Source: Bacteroidales bacterium (GTDB lineage: Bacteria; Bacteroidota; Bacteroidia; Bacteroidales; Muribaculaceae). From it: a stretch of DNA of 15,094 bases. The stretch spans positions 18,421 to 33,514 of the forward strand of contig JAAVGX010000045.1 of assembly GCA_014800065.1 (NCBI GenBank), given 5' to 3'. Below are positions 6,175-12,908 of the stretch, in pieces. The position numbers and the translations under genes were made by a program. The notes under the pieces were generated by a model that had not been told where the DNA came from, ran no database searches, and saw nothing but the letters and a program-made list of their open reading frames with translations. Positions within the stretch are counted from its first letter, which is position 1, and every line of letters begins with the position of its first letter.

Positions 6175-6206
6175 AAAAGGGAGTAGGGCTTGGAGCCGCT
6201 CCTCCC
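6175..6206 (-). terminator. Terminator of the blaI-blaR1 transcript
   Basis: On the minus strand GGGAG and CTCCC enclose an inner GGCT/AGCC hairpin and are followed by TTTT. It lies 29 bases past the blaR1 stop. On the plus strand there is no T-tract, so it works for the minus-strand operon. The flanking AAAAGGGAGT (6175-6184) repeats a 10-mer found at the tRNA-Arg terminator. Confidence 0.7.
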
Positions 6207-6234
6207 GGATTGTTATTGTAGATGGTTTTGTAGA

Positions 6235-7650
6235 TTATTTGCCGGTGACTACGATGGTGTTTTTCTGTTTGTCGATAGAGATTGATGCGATTTGGTCGGA
6301 CTTGATTTTGTTGAATTCTTCGCGTGAAATTTCCTTGCCGTTGTAGATGAAGGTCATATCGGAGGGAATGGCGGAATCGTTTTTACCCAACTTCAGCACA
6401 TAGGTTGCAGCTGTATCGGCCACATCGACGGAATCGGCGTTTTTAAAGAAGTCGCTGAGGTCGAAGCTCACATCATTTCCGTTGATATTGAGCTGAAGCA
6501 CAGAGTTTTGTTGCATACCGGTGCAGGGGAACACTACAGATACCATTGCCGAGCCATCGGTCATATTGCTTTTGAGCGATTTTGCGGTGACGCGAGTGCC
6601 TTGGGAGGTAATTTTTCCGCCTGACACAGAAAGGTTTGAGCCCAAATCGGTGCCTCGGATTACGATGGTGGTCTCTTCGCCGCTATCGTTGATGCCGACA
6701 ACGCGGAATTTTGTTTCGCTATTCGCGGCTTTTTCACTACCTTTGTCGGGTGAAATCGCGCAGTTGCTGATTGTGGACATGGCTGCCTGCATGGGAGGCA
6801 CGTCTGTGAGCCCTACGGCCAATGCGAGTACGGGCACAAGTGCGAGTGCTTTGACTTTGCGCCCCGCACCACTTTTTTGTTTGTACATCATGGTGATACG
6901 TTTTTTAAGTTTACTATGATTGAGGCTGTTGGTCAAGGACGGGAATCTGGAGCCAACAGCTTTTTTTATTAAAAGTGTCTGATATTCCTGCGGGTTATGG
7001 CCGTTTTCTATTACGGCGCTATCTGCCTGATATTCATGCACAAGCATCAGTTCATCGCGCATAAGCCATGCCGCAGGGTTAAACCAGTTGATGATACAAA
7101 CGGCCTGCGCCACCATCAGGTCAAGGCAATGCATCGCGGCGATATGCTCGCACTCGTGGTTGATGATAACCGTAGAATTTTCCTCGAAATCGCGCTTGCT
7201 GATCACCACATATCGCAACCAGCTGAATGGAGCGTACTTTTCATCGTCGGTCACTACCAGCGTATAGCCCAAGCGGCGTATCTTCGTGCCGGTGCGGATT
7301 ACTTTGCAAAGTCGAATCCAGGTTAGCAGTGTTCTCACGCCCGTAACTATCATTCCGACTAAGAAAATCCACAGCAGAACTGTGCCCCACAAGGGCTCGT
7401 GACCGGCTGTGTCGGGCACTATGGCGGTTGCTACGCCGGTCAAAACTTTCGCTTCGCCGCTTGTTCCGAAGTCGGTATTTATCCACGTTGCAATCAAAGG
7501 TAGAGCCACAAATGAAATGGGATAGATAGCCAGTAGGACGGCGCGGTTGAAAGCGTGTTGCTTTTCCTTTGCCTGGAAAACACGATAGGCTAAATACAGG
7601 CATAGCATGTAAAACCCGGAGCAGATGGAGTATGCGAGAAAAGAACCCAT
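6235..7650 (-). CDS. BlaR1/MecR1-like M56 family sensor metallopeptidase
   Basis: A 471-aa inner-membrane zinc protease of family M56, expected to sense a signal and trigger cleavage of the BlaI-type repressor encoded just upstream. N-terminal membrane segments lie at about 1-26, 34-58 and 87-112. The zinc site is HECEH (165-169) with HEYQAD (205-210) as the downstream ligand region. A further hydrophobic segment is near 268-283. The remaining 185 or so residues are predicted extracytoplasmic. They hold no penicillin-binding SxxK/SxN/KTG domain, so beta-lactam sensing is unlikely. The tail (TFIYNGKEISREEFNKIKS) resembles a TonB-receptor plug-like segment seen at the end of other Bacteroidota M56 proteins. 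The frame opens seven codons earlier with TTG, but the ATG at 7650, one base after the blaI stop, is the better start. Confidence 0.87.
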   Translation of the reverse strand: MGSFLAYSICSGFYMLCLYLAYRVFQAKEKQHAFNRAVLLAIYPISFVALPLIATWINTDFGTSGEAKVLTGVATAIVPDTAGHEPLWGTVLLWIFLVGMIVTGVRTLLTWIRLCKVIRTGTKIRRLGYTLVVTDDEKYAPFSWLRYVVISKRDFEENSTVIINHECEHIAAMHCLDLMVAQAVCIINWFNPAAWLMRDELMLVHEYQADSAVIENGHNPQEYQTLLIKKAVGSRFPSLTNSLNHSKLKKRITMMYKQKSGAGRKVKALALVPVLALAVGLTDVPPMQAAMSTISNCAISPDKGSEKAANSETKFRVVGINDSGEETTIVIRGTDLGSNLSVSGGKITSQGTRVTAKSLKSNMTDGSAMVSVVFPCTGMQQNSVLQLNINGNDVSFDLSDFFKNADSVDVADTAATYVLKLGKNDSAIPSDMTFIYNGKEISREEFNKIKSDQIASISIDKQKNTIVVTGK

Positions 7651-7651
7651 A

Positions 7652-8029
7652 TCACTTACCTTTATTTTCAACGAGGCGCAACAGTTCCTTCAACTCATCG
7701 GCAGTGATTTTTTCCTCCGATACCAAGGCCGACACGGCACCGAAATAGCTGCCTCCGAAGTAGTTCTTGATAAAATTACCCAGACTTCTGTTTCGGAAAT
7801 TCTCCTTGGGCACGGTGGCGAAATAATGGAAGGAGCCGCCAATTTCGTTGTGACTCACAAATCCTTTGGCTTCAAGACGGCGCATCACGGTTGACACCGT
7901 GTTGAAGTGAGGGCGAGGCTCGGGATATAGTTCCACGAGTTTGCTTATCAGAATGGGACCGTGTTCCCACAGCAACTGCATCAGTTCCTCTTCTTTAGGG
8001 GTGAGCTGTTCTTTGTTCGACTTTTTCAT
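7652..8029 (-). CDS. BlaI/MecI/CopY-type transcriptional repressor
   Basis: A 125-aa winged-helix repressor that binds DNA as a dimer and is inactivated by proteolysis when its M56 partner is triggered. The family pattern is clear: LTPKEEELMQLLWEHGP at 9-25, then the recognition helix FNTVSTVMRRLEAKGFV at 42-58, the wing GGSFHYFATV, and a helical dimerisation and cleavage region over the last 45 residues. The frame extends 18 codons upstream, but that part would run through the promoter and operators, so the ATG at 8029 is the start. It precedes blaR1 by one base. Three palindromic operators at 8030-8126 imply autorepression. Confidence 0.92.
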   Translation of the reverse strand: MKKSNKEQLTPKEEELMQLLWEHGPILISKLVELYPEPRPHFNTVSTVMRRLEAKGFVSHNEIGGSFHYFATVPKENFRNRSLGNFIKNYFGGSYFGAVSALVSEEKITADELKELLRLVENKGK

Positions 8030-8045
8030 AACTATTTTAGTAGTT
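8030..8045 (-). promoter_or_regulatory. BlaI operator O1 (at transcript start)
   Basis: AACTATTTTAGTAGTT: palindromic arms AACTA and TAGTT six bases apart. It touches the blaI start codon and covers the expected transcript start, so binding would block initiation. Confidence 0.65.
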
Positions 8046-8052
8046 GACGAAA

Positions 8053-8083
8053 CAAATGTATGAACTATTTTTGTAGTTGCCAA
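8053..8083 (-). promoter_or_regulatory. blaI-blaR1 promoter
   Basis: On the minus strand TACATTTG (8053-8060) is an exact TAnnTTTG -7 box, and TTGG (8080-8083) is a -33 box 19 bp upstream. Transcription would begin near 8046, giving a leader of only about 17 bases. Operator O2 fills the spacer. Confidence 0.75.
8063..8078 (-). promoter_or_regulatory. BlaI operator O2 (inside promoter spacer)
   Basis: AACTATTTTTGTAGTT has the same arms as O1 and O3. It lies exactly between the -7 and -33 boxes, the classic place for a repressor to exclude RNA polymerase. Its centre is 33 bp from that of O1, about three helical turns, so the two dimers would sit on the same DNA face. Confidence 0.7.
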
Positions 8084-8110
8084 GATCTGCCACGAATTTT
8101 AGGATTCTTT

Positions 8111-8126
8111 AACTACAAAAGTAGTT
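8111..8126 (-). promoter_or_regulatory. BlaI operator O3 (upstream, best palindrome)
   Basis: AACTACAAAAGTAGTT is a perfect 6+4+6 palindrome and the most symmetric of the three sites. Its centre is 48 bp upstream of the O2 centre and 127 bp from the GH18 -7 box on the other side. It could strengthen repression of blaI by looping. Direct control of the GH18 gene from this distance is doubtful. Confidence 0.65.
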
Positions 8127-8169
8127 TATTGGCTTTTTTCGAGTTGGCGTGATGACGATGGGTCAATAT

Positions 8170-8208
8170 GACAATTTGACAAAATAACAAATTGACAATT
8201 TGACAAAA
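8170..8208. repeat. Direct repeat GACAATTTGACAAAA, two copies
   Basis: The 15-mer occurs at 8170-8184 and 8194-8208. A CAATTTG/CAAATTG inverted pair (8172-8178, 8188-8194) bridges them. It sits upstream of the GH18 promoter. It could bind a regulator, or be one of the simple TGACAA-type repeats found in Bacteroidales intergenic DNA. Confidence 0.6.
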
Positions 8209-8229
8209 CAGCGAAAATGGCCTCTCAGA

Positions 8230-8260
8230 ATTGTTAAGTCAGGATTTTTTAGTAATTTTG
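8230..8260 (+). promoter_or_regulatory. Promoter of the GH18-hydrolase operon
   Basis: The -7 box TAATTTTG (8253-8260) fits TAnnTTTG, and ATTG (8230-8233) is a partial -33 box 19 bp upstream. Transcription would start near 8267, about 20 bases ahead of the ATG at 8288. Confidence 0.6.
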
Positions 8261-8287
8261 TGTACAACTAACCTTAAATCCTTATTC

Positions 8288-9382
8288 ATGAAACATTTCT
8301 TTATTTTTGCGGTGGTTTTGCTGGGGGCGTTTGGTGCCTTTGGCAAGAAGCCTATCCATGCTATTTATAGCCTTGAACGGGAATGGAAATCGCCCGCGGA
8401 TGTTTGCCGTGCCGAGCTGGCTCCTTTTGATTTCATGTATATCATGGCCGGTCCGAGCTGGAAGCCTGAACAGATGGAACTTCCTGTAGATGAGGTGATT
8501 AAACTCAATGTTACTGACCATAACTATGAGTACGCATCGGGAATGAAGGCACTCATCGACTCCATTCACGCCAATGGGTCCAAAATTCTCTGCTCTTTCC
8601 CCGGCCCGGGTTTTCTGCCGGTGGCAACCGATTCGGCGAAGATGGCCAAGTTTGCGCAAATGGCCGCGGCGTTTATCAAGAAGTACGATTACGACGGCAT
8701 TGAGGTGGACTGGGAGCATGATGTGCGCGAGGACCTTCATTTAGGCCTGATGCAACAGTTACGCAAGGAGCTCAACAAGCTCGAAACACCCGAGCGGAAG
8801 TACTACCTCACCACAGCCCTCAATGACTATCCTACCTATACGCCCGAGATGGCCGCAGAACTTTCGGAAGTTGTGGATTGGGTGAACATTATGTTCTACG
8901 ATATGGGAGGCGGTATTTGGGGTCAGGTACCGACGCACAATTCGCCTCTGGACCGTATGGACGCATCGTTTGCCAAAAACTGGTGGATGTTCAAGCCTGA
9001 GAAGTTGCACGTGGGTATGCCTAACTATGGCTTCTATTATCGCGGCATCAAACCGGGTCAGAACGTTGCCGAGGGTAAGAATCTGAAAGATTATGGTCGT
9101 TACTGCATGGCCACCGAGCTTCCTGCGCTGCTCGGAGCGGGTTGGACCGAGGTATGGGATGATCAGGCTCAATGCCCCTACTACGTTTCGCCTGACGGGA
9201 ACGAGTTCATGACACTCGAATCGCCCCGTTCGCTCACAGCGAAGTATAAGTGGACCCTCGACAAGGACTTCGGTGGCATCTTCTGGTGGGAATTCAACTG
9301 CGACCGCGTGGCTAATCCCGACCCGACCAAGCGCCACCTGCTCACCGACACCGTGATTGAACTTCTCAATAACGAAGAATAA
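8288..9382 (+). CDS. Exported glycoside hydrolase family 18 protein (chitinase-like)
   Basis: A 364-aa GH18 TIM-barrel enzyme expected to cleave beta-1,4 bonds next to N-acetylglucosamine, as in chitin oligomers or host N-glycans, by substrate-assisted catalysis. A signal peptide is clear (FFIFAVVLLGAFGAFG, cut near residue 19) with no lipobox Cys. The catalytic strand reads YDGIEVDWEHD: Asp136, Asp141 and the acid/base Glu143, with Glu139 in place of the more usual Asp of DxxDxDxE. Other barrel marks are WVNIMFYDMGG and the last strand GGIFWWEFNCD. The frame opens at 8231, but the ATG at 8288 begins the signal peptide and follows a promoter. The next gene starts two bases after its stop. Substrate preference cannot be read from the sequence. 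Confidence 0.9.
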   Translation: MKHFFIFAVVLLGAFGAFGKKPIHAIYSLEREWKSPADVCRAELAPFDFMYIMAGPSWKPEQMELPVDEVIKLNVTDHNYEYASGMKALIDSIHANGSKILCSFPGPGFLPVATDSAKMAKFAQMAAAFIKKYDYDGIEVDWEHDVREDLHLGLMQQLRKELNKLETPERKYYLTTALNDYPTYTPEMAAELSEVVDWVNIMFYDMGGGIWGQVPTHNSPLDRMDASFAKNWWMFKPEKLHVGMPNYGFYYRGIKPGQNVAEGKNLKDYGRYCMATELPALLGAGWTEVWDDQAQCPYYVSPDGNEFMTLESPRSLTAKYKWTLDKDFGGIFWWEFNCDRVANPDPTKRHLLTDTVIELLNNEE

Positions 9383-9384
9383 AA

Positions 9385-10281
9385 ATGCGTAAGCTACTGC
9401 TACTTATAACATTTCTCACAGCCCTCGGCGCGGCTGCTCAGGATTCTCTCAAGGTGATGACCTACAACATCTGGGATGGATTTGAGCACCGCCCCGACAG
9501 GCGTGCCAAGTTCGTGGAGTTCATCAACGATGTAAAACCCGACATTCTGATGCTCGACGAACTGGTAGAACTCACAGCCGACTCGCTGGCCCTTTTAGGA
9601 CAGGACTGCGGCTACCCCTACTCTGCCATTCTCAAGGAGGAATGGTACCCGGTGGGCGTACTGTCCAAGACCCCGGTAGAAGTGATTTCGCGTACCTGGA
9701 CACCGACAGAATGGTTTTTCGAGCACAAACGCGGTCTGTGGCACGGGGTGCTCCATGTTCGCACTGCCGACCTTGACCTGCTGGTGACACATCTGAGTCC
9801 GTTCGACCGTCAGTTCCGTGTTAACGAAGCCGCATACATCTGCAATTATGCTGATTCTCTGGGGCTTACCGACTACATCGTGGCAGGCGATCTTAACTCC
9901 CACTCCCCCTATGATGCCGTCCGACTGGATGGCATGAAGGCGTGGCAGGAGGGTATTCGCAAGGGCGATGCGAAGCGTCCGCAGTGGAGCAACCTCACCC
10001 CCGACGGCCACTACGACCTGGACACGCAAACCTACTTCCTGACCCACGGCTTGGCCGACCCGGTGCCGCTGTTCATCACCGATCCTGCCGCGCGTATCAC
10101 TGCCCCCTCATTCTACTCCCGCAACAAAGAACCGGGCGACCCGTACCTGCAGGAACGGCAAATGCGCATCGACTACATCCTCCTGTCGCCCTCGCTGATG
10201 CGACGATGTACCGATGCACAAATCTTCCCCGTGGAGGGCGTATCGGACCATTACCCCGTGATGGTGACCCTCACAAAGTAA
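9385..10281 (+). CDS. Exported endonuclease/exonuclease/phosphatase family hydrolase
   Basis: A 298-aa metal-dependent hydrolase of the EEP fold (DNase I, sphingomyelinase and inositol-phosphatase superfamily). A signal peptide MRKLLLLITFLTALGAAAQ ends near residue 19. The active-site set is complete: Asn28 in MTYNIWDG, Glu59 in LMLDEL, His136 in VTHLSP, Asp169 and Asn171 in AGDLNSH, Asp263 in RIDYILLS, and Asp288-His289 in SDHYP. The protein is therefore likely active outside the cytoplasm, in the periplasm or at the cell surface. The fold alone does not tell whether it cuts nucleic acid, phospholipid or a phosphosugar. The pairing with a GH18 enzyme, two bases upstream, hints that both act on one host or microbial glycoconjugate, but this is inference. 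Confidence 0.9.
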   Translation: MRKLLLLITFLTALGAAAQDSLKVMTYNIWDGFEHRPDRRAKFVEFINDVKPDILMLDELVELTADSLALLGQDCGYPYSAILKEEWYPVGVLSKTPVEVISRTWTPTEWFFEHKRGLWHGVLHVRTADLDLLVTHLSPFDRQFRVNEAAYICNYADSLGLTDYIVAGDLNSHSPYDAVRLDGMKAWQEGIRKGDAKRPQWSNLTPDGHYDLDTQTYFLTHGLADPVPLFITDPAARITAPSFYSRNKEPGDPYLQERQMRIDYILLSPSLMRRCTDAQIFPVEGVSDHYPVMVTLTK

Positions 10282-10304
10282 ACAACTAGAATCCAATATC
10301 TTAC

Positions 10305-10336
10305 TTGCGCAAAGACCTCTTTGCGCAAAATTTTTT
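10305..10336 (+). terminator. Terminator of the GH18-hydrolase operon
   Basis: TTGCGCAAAG (10305-10314) and CTTTGCGCAA (10319-10328) form a perfect 10-bp stem with loop ACCT. Two A and then six T follow. It lies 23 bases past the hydrolase stop. Its right arm overlaps the first 33-bp repeat unit. Confidence 0.75.
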
Positions 10337-10398
10337 CGGGCCATTTTGCCGGTCAGCGCAAAATTTTTACGAGTCAAATTGCCGGTCAGCGCAAAATT
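10323..10398. repeat. 33-bp tandem repeat, 2.3 copies
   Basis: Units start at 10323, 10356 and 10389 (partial). Each begins GCGCAAAATT, and the full units end TTGCCGGTCA. The middle of the unit is less conserved. At each unit boundary a TTTTGC/GCAAAA or similar inverted pair can form a hairpin followed by T-rich sequence, so each could act as a further terminator. The unit length is a multiple of three, and both strands are open through it. Between the repeat and the cca promoter (10399-10490) I see only a 5-bp GCCTC/GAGGC hairpin at 10475-10489. Confidence 0.8.
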
Positions 10399-10490
10399 GA
10401 CGATTTGAGCTATAAATTTCTTTACTTAACCTTCGCAGGTTTATGCATAGCATTTGCGGTCGTTCCGGCTTACGGCCTCAGGTGGAGGCA

Positions 10491-10522
10491 TTTGCATTTT
10501 TGGGGATTTTTTGTTATCTTTG
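10491..10522 (+). promoter_or_regulatory. Promoter of the cca-queD-queE-lnb-pafA-like run
   Basis: TTTG (10491-10494) and TATCTTTG (10515-10522) are 20 bp apart, a full match to the Bacteroidota consensus. The expected transcript start is near 10529, 24 bases before the cca ATG. It is the only strong promoter I found for the following five genes. Confidence 0.8.
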
Positions 10523-10552
10523 CAGATTAAAGGCTTAGAGTCTGCATTAAGA

Positions 10553-12001
10553 ATGAATCTCAAGGATAAACTTACAAATAAATATTTTCAGAAGGTAGGC
10601 GCATGTGCCGACGAGCTTGGCCGTGAATGCTATGTTGTCGGGGGCTATGTGCGCGACCTTATTATCGGTCGGCCGTCGAAAGACATTGATTTTGTGACGG
10701 TTGGCTCGGGCATAGAGCTTGCCGAGCGCATTGCCGCCGCTATGGGCAAGGGCACACATCTGAGCGTTTTTACCAATTTCGGCACGGCACAAATCAAACG
10801 CGGCAATGTGGAGCTGGAGTTTGTGGGTGCCCGCAAGGAGTCGTATCAACGAAATTCCCGTAATCCCATCGTGGAGGACGGAACGCTCGACGATGATTTG
10901 GCACGTCGTGATTTCACCATCAATAATTTGGCAATCAGTGTAAATTCGGCCAACTTCGGTGAGGTTATCGACCGCTACGGAGGTCTGGAGGACATTGAGC
11001 GCCGTATCATCCGCACACCGCTGGACCCCGACATCACCTTCAGCGACGACCCCCTGCGCATGATGCGTGCTATCCGCTTTGCCACGCAGTTGCAGTTCGA
11101 CATTCTGCCTGAAACTTTCGAGGCGATAGTCCGGAATGCCGAGCGTATCCGTATCATCACCGCGGAGCGCATCAAGGATGAGCTCTTCAAGATTATGGCC
11201 TCGCCCAAGCCGTCGATCGGCTGGGAACTGCTGTCCAAATCCGGTTTGCTTCAGATAATTCTGCCGGAGCTTGAGCGCATGCGCGGCATCGATGTAGTGA
11301 ACGGCCGTGCGCACAAGGATAATTTCAAGCACACCATGCAAGTGCTTGACAGTGTGGCCGAGAAATCGGATAATATCTGGCTCCGCTGGAGCGCCTTGTT
11401 CCACGATATCGGCAAACCCAACACCAAGCACTACGACCCCGAGCGCGGCTGGACCTTTCACCAGCATAATTTCGTAGGTGCCAAGATGGTGAAAAACATC
11501 TTCCGCCGCATGAAATTCCCCCTCGGCGCCGAGCAGAAGTATGTGTCCAAGATGGTTGAGCTGCATATGCGCCCGATAGCGCTGGTAGAGGATGAGGTGA
11601 CCGACAGTGCCGTGCGTCGCTTGATCCACTATGCCGAGGAGGACCTGGACGACCTGATGATTCTTGCGCGTGCCGACATCACCAGCAAGGACGAGGCTCG
11701 CAAGGCCCGTTATCTTGCGAATTTCGACTTGGTGGAAGAGAAATTCCGCACCACCAATGCCAAGGACTTCGAGCGCAACCGCAAAAATCCGGTAGACGGA
11801 ACTGAAATTATGGCACTTTTCGGCCTCCCCCAATCGCCTGAAGTGGGATATTTCACCAAGAATCTCAAGCAAGCCATCAAGGATTGCGAAATCGAGGATA
11901 CGCGCGAAGACGCTTTCCGTTACCTCCTCAAATTAGCCGAAGAAAAGGGCATCAAGCCCCTTTACGACCCCTTTGAGAAAGAAGAAAACAACAAAGAATA
12001 A
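10553..12001 (+). CDS. cca: CCA tRNA nucleotidyltransferase with HD domain
   Basis: A 482-aa class II nucleotidyltransferase that builds or repairs the CCA end of tRNAs from CTP and ATP. The head domain has VVGGYVRDLIIGRPSKDIDF with the metal-binding Asp44 and Asp46. Then come RRDFTINNLAI at 118-128, the DDPLRMMRAIRFA helix at 165-177 and ERIKDELFKIM. The second half is an HD phosphohydrolase domain: His260, HDIGKP at 284-289, and HQHNF at 303-307. The frame is open back to 10454, but the promoter lies inside that extension, so the ATG at 10553 is the start. An A-adding-only or poly(A) polymerase role is possible for this family, but nothing here points to it. The tRNA-Arg at 3948 needs this activity. 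Its stop overlaps the queD start by one base (TAATG). Confidence 0.93.
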   Translation: MNLKDKLTNKYFQKVGACADELGRECYVVGGYVRDLIIGRPSKDIDFVTVGSGIELAERIAAAMGKGTHLSVFTNFGTAQIKRGNVELEFVGARKESYQRNSRNPIVEDGTLDDDLARRDFTINNLAISVNSANFGEVIDRYGGLEDIERRIIRTPLDPDITFSDDPLRMMRAIRFATQLQFDILPETFEAIVRNAERIRIITAERIKDELFKIMASPKPSIGWELLSKSGLLQIILPELERMRGIDVVNGRAHKDNFKHTMQVLDSVAEKSDNIWLRWSALFHDIGKPNTKHYDPERGWTFHQHNFVGAKMVKNIFRRMKFPLGAEQKYVSKMVELHMRPIALVEDEVTDSAVRRLIHYAEEDLDDLMILARADITSKDEARKARYLANFDLVEEKFRTTNAKDFERNRKNPVDGTEIMALFGLPQSPEVGYFTKNLKQAIKDCEIEDTREDAFRYLLKLAEEKGIKPLYDPFEKEENNKE

Positions 12002-12333
12002 TGTACTACGTAAGTAAACGCATCGAAATATCGGCGGCTCACCGCCTTGAGCTGGACTACCCCAGCAAGTGCACCACTTTGCACGGGCATAACTGGATCA
12101 TCACCGTTCATTGCAAGGCCAAGGAGCTGAATGCCAACGGAATGATAACAGATTTCACCAACATCAAGTCGCTTCTGACCGAGCATCTTGACCACAAATG
12201 CCTCAACGATGTTCTGCACGTAAATCCCACCGCCGAGAATATAGCGCGCTGGATTTGCGATGCCGTTGAGAATTGCTATCGTGTTGATGTTCAGGAAAGT
12301 GAGGGCAATACAGCAAGCTATGAGCGGGACTGA
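12001..12333 (+). CDS. queD: 6-carboxy-5,6,7,8-tetrahydropterin synthase QueD
   Basis: A 110-aa enzyme of the 6-pyruvoyl-tetrahydropterin synthase fold. It turns dihydroneopterin triphosphate into 6-carboxytetrahydropterin, the second step to queuosine. Visible residues are zinc ligands His14 (SAAHRL), His28 and His30 (LHGHNW), catalytic Cys24 just before them, the LDHKCLND segment with Asp64-His65, and Glu99 in the VQES pterin-anchoring position. The Cys and short length fit QueD rather than a true PTP synthase. It is coupled to cca by a one-base overlap and overlaps queE by 14 bases. Pathway partners queC and queF are not in the window. Confidence 0.92.
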   Translation: MYYVSKRIEISAAHRLELDYPSKCTTLHGHNWIITVHCKAKELNANGMITDFTNIKSLLTEHLDHKCLNDVLHVNPTAENIARWICDAVENCYRVDVQESEGNTASYERD

Positions 12334-12904
12334 AAAGAAATATCGTGTCAACGAAATCTTCTACTCGCTTCAGGGAGAAGGCTTCTGGACGGGCACCCCG
12401 AGCGTATTCGTACGTTTTTCGGGATGCAACCTTGCTTGCAGCTTCTGCGACACCGACTTCTGCGCTTCCACAGCGATGACCGCGGCGGAGATAGTAGCCG
12501 AGGCCACGCGTGTGGTCAACGAAGCATCCGGTTGCCATGGGGGTCACCTTGTGCTCACCGGAGGCGAGCCGCTTCTTCAGGTGGACGATGAGCTGCTGAT
12601 GGCTCTGAAGGAGGCCGATTTCTTCCTTCAGGTAGAGACCAACGGCACTGTGCCGGCTCCCGAACTTATCGACTGGGTGACCTGCTCGCCCAAAACCGCC
12701 CCCTTAAAGATTGAGGCGGCCGATGAGGTGAAGATAGTGTATCAGAATCAGGATGTGGAAGCCATAGCCGATCAGTTCGAGACCACTATTCTTTATCTGC
12801 AGCCCTGCTCGGGCGAGAATATCCCCGAAACCGTGGCCTATATTCTGGCGCATCCGCATTGGAGGCTCTCGCTGCAGACTCACAAACTGATAAACATCCG
12901 GTAG
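12320..12904 (+). CDS. queE: 7-carboxy-7-deazaguanine synthase QueE (radical SAM)
   Basis: A 194-aa radical SAM enzyme that rearranges 6-carboxytetrahydropterin, the QueD product, into 7-carboxy-7-deazaguanine. The N-terminus YRVNEIFYSLQGEGFWTGTP is the QueE signature. The 4Fe-4S cysteines are Cys36, Cys40 and Cys43 in CNLACSFCDTDF, a standard CxxxCxxC. TGGEPLLQ at 80-87 binds SAM, and the end LQTHKLINIR matches the family. The frame opens 20 codons earlier, but the ATG at 12320 gives the normal start and a 14-base overlap with queD, so translation is probably coupled. Together with queD it supplies the deazaguanine precursor for queuosine in tRNAs with GUN anticodons. Confidence 0.94.
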   Translation: MSGTEKKYRVNEIFYSLQGEGFWTGTPSVFVRFSGCNLACSFCDTDFCASTAMTAAEIVAEATRVVNEASGCHGGHLVLTGGEPLLQVDDELLMALKEADFFLQVETNGTVPAPELIDWVTCSPKTAPLKIEAADEVKIVYQNQDVEAIADQFETTILYLQPCSGENIPETVAYILAHPHWRLSLQTHKLINIR

Positions 12905-12908
12905 GCAG

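Noticed and set aside
10323..10398. CRISPR-like array
   Set aside because: The units are tandem without distinct spacers, there are only 2.3 copies, and no cas genes are near.
10321..10530. A 69-codon frame across the 33-bp repeat
   Set aside because: It lies across a terminator, repeats and the cca promoter, and its start is inside a terminator arm; treated as repeat DNA, not as a gene.
10547..11872. A 441-codon open frame on the minus strand opposite cca
   Set aside because: It mirrors a well-supported gene with all its catalytic motifs and shows no family features of its own.
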